Of a stretch of DNA of 13,904 nt, positions 9,499 through 13,904 are shown one piece after another. The position numbers and the translations under genes are program-made. A model generated the notes under the pieces. That model made no database searches. It was not told the origin of the DNA and worked only from the letters and a program-made list of their open reading frames with translations. The stretch spans positions 3,294 through 17,197 of the forward strand of contig NAOQ01000109.1 of the NCBI GenBank assembly GCA_002751075.1, in the 5' to 3' direction. The DNA is from Ichthyophonus hoferi. Its lineage: Eukaryota; Opisthokonta; Ichthyosporea; Ichthyophonida; Ichthyophonidae. The number at the start of each line of letters is the position of its first letter. Within the stretch, counting starts at the first letter, position 1.

Positions 9499-9574
9499 AA
9501 CCAGCCACTGGTAGAGGTCCGGCGACCAATCATAATAACCAGCCAATGGCAGAGGTCTGGCGACTAATCATAAT
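9499..9574. repeat. 38-bp tandem duplication with CCAAT upstream of ADK
   Basis: Two adjacent 38-bp units (9499-9536 and 9537-9574) share about 34 of 38 bases. Both begin aaccagcca and end aatcataat. Unit 1 has CCAATCATAA in its 3' half. Unit 2 has CTAATCATAA there, but gained CCAAT in its 5' half (agccaatggc). So each copy carries one CCAAT box at a different place. It lies about 275 bases upstream of the ADK start codon and is a plausible promoter or enhancer element. Confidence 0.85.
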
Positions 9575-9848
9575 AATAAGAATAATAAACTATTTGAGAT
9601 CCTATGTTTGGGGATCATGGAATACACGTGCATTACCACGATTGTTGATAGTATATAGATAGTGCAGGACATAAAGTATATAATGTATGTAGTATAAAAG
9701 TGTAAGGGTGTATTATGTAGGTCCTTTTTTGTTTAGATCAAAGCTTACCATCCTTTCTCACATTTATGTCTTTATTTATTTTGGAACCAAAGCGTTCAAT
9801 GTTCCTTTCTTACTAACAACAATCAATTTGATATTGTTACCACTTATC
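9575..9848 (+). promoter_or_regulatory. ADK 5' flank and probable 5' UTR
   Basis: A CACGTG lies at 9625-9630, TATA-like AT-rich DNA at 9650-9700, and a strong acceptor (tccttttttgtttag) ends at 9736. This suggests that the 5' UTR is spliced and that the coding exon begins at 9737, 112 bases before the start codon. The reading frame is open upstream of ATG 9849 but contains no earlier ATG. Confidence 0.5.
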
Positions 9849-11582
9849 ATGGATAAGCAGAGAGAGAATATCCAAGCCAAAGCAAACCCTTGTGGACTTT
9901 TGACTTTTGGTAATCCTATCTTTGACTATATAGTGACCGTCAGTCATGAATTTATAAAAGAGTACAATCTTATTCCTAATATTGAGGGTCACCATGCTCA
10001 CCTGACAGAGGAAAACAAGACGGCATTATTAAAAAGAATAACAAAAGAGAAAGATGTTGTGTTGGTGCCAGGGGGTACAGCTATAAATACAGCACGAGTG
10101 GCCTCGTGGCTTCTCCAGCAGCAGAACAGGGTAGGTTGTTTTGGTGCAGTCGGGGAGGATGATTTGGGGAAGGTGATAGCCGAGAGCTGTGCTTCTGTGG
10201 GCTGCTCTCCCTTCTTTACTACTCTACCAGGGGAGGCTACCGGGGCCTGTGCCGCCCTGGTTCTTCCTAACGGTGACAGGACACTAGTAGCTGCCTTGGG
10301 GGCCTTTAAGAACTATGCTTTAGAGCATATGTTTGATACAGAAGGTCTGTCTTTGGCCTTGGCTACTATGAAAGTTTTTTACACAACGGCATTTTCCTTA
10401 ACAAATGAGAACAGGTTCCTTATTAACCAGCATGTAATGGAAAATAGAGTCGACCAACGGATATACACTCTCAACCTCAGTTCTACCACACTAGCTGTGA
10501 AGCCCGAGGTAATGTCTCGCCTGAATGCCCTTATGGGTAAGGTAGATGTCCTATTCGCCAACGAAGAGGAGGCCATTGCCTTTGGTGAGCGGTGTACATG
10601 GGGAAAATTAGACGAAGGTGAGTGGTTGTATAGGGGAAGGGAGTGGGGAACAGGAAAGGCCTTGTATGAATATATATATACGGTGAGCACTACAACCAAT
10701 AATATCATTACACTAGACATACCACAATGTTACCCTACCTATAGGATGGTGATAGATTGTATTGGATGTGGTTGGGGGGTATGGTAGAATACAACCTATT
10801 GGCTTAGATCGTGATGCACACCTTAGCTATGCCTTTTATTGGGATGTATCCTATTGGTTGCTTGGGGAGGGCATTATTTATTCTGTGTTCTACTTCAATC
10901 ATAACTGATTGTACGTTTATCGCCGCCTGCTTGTATTACTTGGAACTAGGCACCCCACACCCTATACCTACCCCAGTATATGTAGATGTAATATATATAT
11001 ATATGCCGACATTCTCTCTTTATCTTTTTACCCAGGGCCCAGGGTCTTCCCAACCCATCCTATTTGCTACGTAGACTGGTACATTTACTCTATCATCCTT
11101 TATCTTATTCTATCTTACCCCTAGGTGCCAAGAAGGTTCCCTTATCCTGCCTGGAAACAGACCCTGCCCCAACCAAGGAGGAGATTGCCTTGGAGTGTGC
11201 CGGACGACTGGCCTCTCTCCTCTCCCCTCATGGGTTAGGGTTAGTAGTAATAACGCGTGGTCCCTCGGCCACTCTATTGGTGGACAAAGATGGGGGAAAG
11301 TGCTGGTACCCTGCACCCTCATTGACCTCCAGCGAGTTGGTGGACACAGTAGGAGCAGGCGATGCCTTTGTAGGAGGATTCCTAGCCCAACTGATGAAAT
11401 TTTACGATGATAGTCTAGAACTTAGGAAGTCTACCAAAAGACACTGTAATGGTCTCTGGGGGAGTGCGGGGGAAATGGCTGCCAAATGTGTGCGGATGGG
11501 TCACTATGGAGCCAAAATCATCTTAGGGGTACAGGGATGTGCCCTGCCTGATTGTCCACCGCCAATAGATATATTTCAATAG
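9849..11582 (+). CDS. ADK: Adenosine kinase (PfkB/ribokinase family), 2 exons, 408 aa
   Basis: This enzyme phosphorylates adenosine with ATP to give AMP in purine salvage, in cytosol or nucleus. Exon 1 is 9849-10617 and exon 2 is 11125-11582 (TAG 11580-11582). The 507-base intron starts GTGAGT, ends CCCCTAG, and splits a Gly codon in phase 1. Landmarks in order: GNPIFDY (21-27), the PfkB signature region GGTAINTARVASW (75-87), ATGACAALVLPNGDRT (130-145), YTLNLSS (206-212), VDVLFANEEEA (232-242), and the anion-hole/catalytic motif DTVGAGDAFVGGF (330-342) with Asp336 as the expected base. The end is GHYGAKIILGVQGC (382-395), as in animal enzymes. ATG 9849 is the first in-frame ATG. At 408 residues it is longer than human ADK (345-362), mainly because of about 16-20 extra residues between the catalytic motif and the GHY segment. 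Without splicing the frame stops inside the intron, before the catalytic motif. Confidence 0.96.
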
Positions 11583-11730
11583 ATGGTTTAGGCGTTTATT
11601 AGAGTTGAGAGAGGCTATGGTTGGACAGGATAGAGATGTTGTGTATCCAGTGTTCTTAGTTATGCTCAAAATTGAAAAGAGTCAACCTGTAACATAATAT
11701 TTATCAGCCAGCTCATAGGTATTTAGGGCT

Positions 11731-11753
11731 GGTATACTATAGTATAGTATACC
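11731..11753. repeat. 10-bp inverted repeat, 3-base loop
   Basis: The arms ggtatactat and atagtatacc are exact reverse complements around agt. A stem of this kind could form in the ADK 3' UTR RNA or mark a DNA-binding site. Confidence 0.85.
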
Positions 11754-11765
11754 AATAGATTGCCC

Positions 11766-11781
11766 TTGAAGCTAGCTTCAA
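11766..11781. repeat. 16-bp perfect palindrome
   Basis: TTGAAGCTAGCTTCAA is fully self-complementary with no loop. It lies 12 bases after the preceding hairpin. Confidence 0.9.
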
Positions 11782-11931
11782 AACCGAAAATATAATACGT
11801 AGAAAGAACCAATCATAGCTAGATGACACGACGTAGCACGTTTTGGATTGGATTACTAGCTCATTCGATTTTTTGAATGGAAAAGACAATGCACTGAAGA
11901 TCTATATTACTATAGTTATTGCACCATTAGC

Positions 11932-12063
11932 ATGAGAGCCATGTGGGAAAGAGTGAACGCCTGCCTAGTAAGGAAGAAAGCCTGGAGTGTTGACACAGTA
12001 CTTGTATTTATTTTATCGGGATTTTTAATTAGTTTTGTTTTTTTTGTAATAACTAGTTGTTAA
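11932..12063 (+). CDS. Candidate small single-span membrane protein, 43 aa
   Basis: This is an ATG-started frame of 44 codons, too short for most gene finders. It reads a basic, amphipathic N-terminal half (about residues 1-19, including VRKK) followed by a strongly hydrophobic segment of about 20 residues (VFILSGFLISFVFFVIT), and ends Ser-Cys with tandem stops TAA TAG. AATAAA follows only 20 bases later, and two CCAAT/ATTGG boxes lie 80-120 bases upstream. The layout fits a small tail-anchored membrane peptide with its own promoter and poly(A) site. The T-rich DNA alone would favour Phe/Leu/Val codons, so chance cannot be excluded. It could also be a last exon, or lie in the ADK 3' UTR if ADK uses the 12083 signal. 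Confidence 0.35.
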   Translation: MRAMWERVNACLVRKKAWSVDTVLVFILSGFLISFVFFVITSC

Positions 12064-12082
12064 TAGGTACCAAATGCAATTG

Positions 12083-12088
12083 AATAAA
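12083..12088 (+). terminator. Poly(A) signal (small ORF and/or ADK)
   Basis: AATAAA lies 20 bases after the stop of the 43-codon frame and 500 bases after the ADK stop. It is the first + strand AATAAA after ADK, so either transcript, or one shared transcript, could end here. Confidence 0.5.
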
Positions 12089-12150
12089 CCTCACAAGCCC
12101 TCGACACACTGGCATCTCTCTGCATACTCACCCATCTATCTTGGTATGTT

Positions 12151-12369
12151 ATGGGGAGGTACTGTCCTTCTAGAAATACAGATAAACTAATGCCATTCTC
12201 TTTTACCATACATTACTTGTTATCATCTGTGCCAAAGTATGCTAATTTGTTAAATAAAAAACTGACAGTTGGCGTATATCCTATGCTTATGAATATTGAC
12301 TCTGCACTAAGGGATGGTATGGCTCTACAGTCCAGGTCTGTCTTAATAGAAATGACAAGAGTCTTATAA
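12151..12369 (+). CDS. Weak candidate ORF, 72 codons, unidentified
   Basis: An ATG-to-TAA frame has AATAAA at 12400-12405, 31 bases past the stop. The translation has mixed composition (for example LLNKKLTVGVYPMLMN) without low-complexity bias, but no family, signal or splice pattern is recognisable. In DNA this AT-rich a poly(A) hexamer near a stop is weak support. Confidence 0.18.
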   Translation: MGRYCPSRNTDKLMPFSFTIHYLLSSVPKYANLLNKKLTVGVYPMLMNIDSALRDGMALQSRSVLIEMTRVL

Positions 12370-12721
12370 AATGGTCATGGGATGGTATATAGTGTTAAAA
12401 ATAAATTGCATATTTATGATTAATTCAATAGCTGGAACGGTGAAACTGTATATTTAGGATCTATCATAGTACATAATTATACTTAAGTTGATAAGGTAAA
12501 CATTGCAGTTGGTTGAAACTCCTTATGCATTAGTAGCCTATATTTAGTAAACCTGAGGACTATTATAGGGGTAGACTCTTCCTTATAATCCCTATATCGA
12601 GAGAGAATTTTGCTGTGAACAAGGATAGCCAACAATTGACAATAGTGGAATTGGAGGTTCAATGTAAACAGTAGGTATTTTTGTACAAGACATTATGAGG
12701 CATTCGACCAAACACTTGTAG
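12370..12721. other. Intergenic DNA, nothing recognised
   Basis: Apart from the AATAAA at 12400-12405, no coding frame, RNA gene or repeat can be supported between the weak ORF and the large AT repeat. Confidence 0.5.
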
Positions 12722-13316
12722 AGGTGGAAATATTTCAATATAGATAATAGTAGATAAGAGTACATAACAGTACATAATAGTAAATAATAGTAAATAATAG
12801 TAGATAGTAGTAAATAATAGTAGATAAAAGTAAATAATAATATATAATAGTAAATAATAGTAGATAATAGTAAATAAGAGTAGATAGTAGTAAATAATAG
12901 TAGATAAGAGTGAATAATAATATATAATAGTAAATAATAGTAGATAATAGTAAATAATAGTAGATAATAGTAAATAATAGTAGATAATGTTGAGTAATAG
13001 TAAATAATAATGGATAATAGTAAATAATAATGGATATTAGTATATAATAGTGGATAATATTGAATAATATTGAATAATAGTAGATAATAGTAAATAATAG
13101 TGGATAGTATGAAATAATAGTAGATAATAGTGGATAGTATTAAATAATAGTAGATAATAGTAGATAATATTAAATAATAGTAGATAGTAGTAGATAATAG
13201 TAGAAAGTTGTAGATAAGATAATAGTAAATGATAGTCAATAATAGTAAATAATAGTAAATGATAGTAGATAATAGTAAACAATAGTAGATAATAATAGAT
13301 CAATAATAATACATGG
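12722..13316. repeat. 10-bp tandem repeat, TAATAGTARA, about 600 bp
   Basis: Nearly 60 variant copies of a ten-base unit alternate TAATAGTAGA and TAATAGTAAA. The + strand has no C at all from 12774 to 13236 (463 bases) and little at the edges, a marked strand asymmetry. The long open minus-strand frames here (Tyr/Leu/Ile/Ser-rich) come from the repeat having no stop in those frames. The repeat lies in the intergenic gap 150-200 bases before the next gene. Confidence 0.95.
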
Positions 13317-13495
13317 GATAGATCCAGCCAATCCACTCACGTGTACATGTACCCATCTGTGACGCTTATTATTTATTGTTATTTATATACATACACATAC
13401 ATTATAGGTAATGTTTTGCAGGGAATGGCTTTAGCTATGACACTATTGCATATCTTGTTTATTGTTGGTGTGTGAGTGTGTGATGGTTCTTAAGG
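13317..13495 (+). promoter_or_regulatory. 5' flank of the right-edge gene
   Basis: CCAAT lies near 13328 and CACGTG at 13338-13343, about 160 bases before the start codon and close together, as in a compact promoter. A possible 5' UTR acceptor (ttttgcag) ends near 13421. Confidence 0.4.
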
Positions 13496-13904
13496 ATGGT
13501 CGACAAAGTCGCAGTTTCTCAAGCCTGTCTAGCTAGGTTGGAGAAGGCATGTTTGGATTTCTCGGACCGCGCTGGCACCGCCTCTCAGGCAGTCGAACAA
13601 CTTTCTCAACTGGCTGAGACGTATGACCTCCCTCGAGATATTAATGAAGTTATACGTCTACTCAGTGTGGCAGGGGTGAGTCTTGAGAATGTGGACGCAG
13701 AACTTAAGTTGTTTAAAGATTCAGCGACGGCTGTGGCTAAAAGCAATGACCAGGCTGGGCTGTGGTTAAAGAAGAGGGAACAAAGTATCAAGATGAAAGA
13801 GACTGCGCTGAGACAGGAAAGGCAAGGGGTTGAGTTGCTTTGAGCCTATAGTTTCAATTTCCTTTTGTTTTTTTAGAGAAAATGTGTTACAGAGGTTTTA
13901 AAAA
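13496..13904 (+). CDS. Unidentified helical/coiled-coil-like protein, 5' end, runs off window
   Basis: ATG 13496 has a favourable context (A at -3, G at +4) and is the first ATG after an in-frame TGA at 13481-13483, so it is a convincing start. The first exon reads about 111 residues rich in Ala, Leu, Glu, Lys and Gln, with heptad-like leucines (QAVEQLSQLAETYDL, then ENVDAELKLF) and a charged end (KKREQSIKMKETALRQER). This predicts helices and probably a coiled coil. Read straight on, the frame stops with TGA at 13841-13843. A strong acceptor (ccttttgtttttttag) ends at 13876, and a GTTGAG donor at 13829 would make a 48-base intron in phase, continuing Arg-Lys-Cys-Val-Thr to the window edge. 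I favour the spliced reading. No family is recognised. Confidence 0.7.

Larger units (their letters stand above)
11583..11931. other. ADK 3' flank with two palindromes
   Basis: No AATAAA follows the ADK stop within this stretch; the first one is at 12083. A near-perfect hairpin (10-bp arms, 3-base loop) lies at 11731-11753 and a 16-bp perfect palindrome at 11766-11781. CCAAT/ATTGG pentamers occur at about 11752, 11809 and 11848, the last two about 80-120 bases before the small frame at 11932. Confidence 0.6.

Noticed and set aside
9708-9848. 47-codon hydrophobic N-terminal extension of adenosine kinase
   Set aside because: It would begin at GTG, has no in-frame ATG, and contains a strong acceptor at 9736, so it is most likely 5' UTR.
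10379-10720. Minus-strand frame opposite ADK exon 1
   Set aside because: It is an antisense shadow of a well-supported exon.
11195-11410. Second + frame and a minus frame within ADK exon 2
   Set aside because: The ADK frame through this stretch carries the catalytic motif; the others are shadows.
12592-13239. Long minus-strand open frame (215 codons), Tyr/Leu/Ile-rich
   Set aside because: It is produced by the 10-bp AT repeat, which has no stop in that frame; several overlapping frames are open for the same reason.
1-13904. CRISPR arrays, tRNA/rRNA genes, transposon ends
   Set aside because: The tandem arrays have no spacers, no TPsiC-like or rRNA-like sequence was seen, and no terminal inverted repeats with target-site duplications or transposase or reverse-transcriptase motifs were found.

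Overview
The window looks like nuclear DNA of an intron-rich eukaryote, roughly 38-40% GC by eye. Standard-code exons of about 20-150 bases are separated by GT-AG introns of about 50-620 bases, and AATAAA poly(A) signals follow the genes. The best-preserved protein, a seven-exon NAA50 N-acetyltransferase, resembles the animal form more than the plant form (for example GCLAPYRRLGIG). An early-branching animal or a close unicellular relative is the best guess, but the species cannot be named from this sequence. No rRNA, tRNA, CRISPR array or mobile element was found.

Layout. 1-1032: mostly unexplained, with one weak minus-strand terminal-exon candidate next to minus-strand AATAAA signals. 1033-4178 (+): the 3' part of a multi-exon gene that I cannot name. 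Twelve exons join in consistent phase into at least 367 residues, helix-rich at the C-terminus and carrying a basic nuclear-localisation-like cluster. 4368-5289: the convergent gene tail, holding a 30-bp tandem repeat with 90-bp higher-order structure that is also an open decapeptide-repeat frame. 5487-8021 (-): NAA50, rebuilt from seven exons to 166 residues, with a 5-bp-period AT repeat in its fourth intron. 8022-9848: intergenic DNA between the divergent NAA50 and adenosine kinase genes, with palindromes and a 38-bp tandem duplication carrying a CCAAT box. 9849-11582 (+): adenosine kinase, two exons, 408 residues. 11583-13495: palindromes, a candidate 43-residue single-span membrane protein followed at once by AATAAA, a weaker 72-codon frame, and about 600 bases of 10-bp AT repeat whose + strand runs 463 bases without a C. 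13496-13904 (+): the 5' end of an unidentified, coiled-coil-like gene leaving the window.

The identified genes are housekeeping genes (N-terminal protein acetylation, purine salvage) with no evident shared pathway. The most unusual window-wide signal is regulatory-like vocabulary. CCAAT/ATTGG occurs about 90 times by hand count, CACGTG 12 times and TGACGTCA 5 times. These are spread through introns, intergenic DNA and even exons rather than confined to gene starts.
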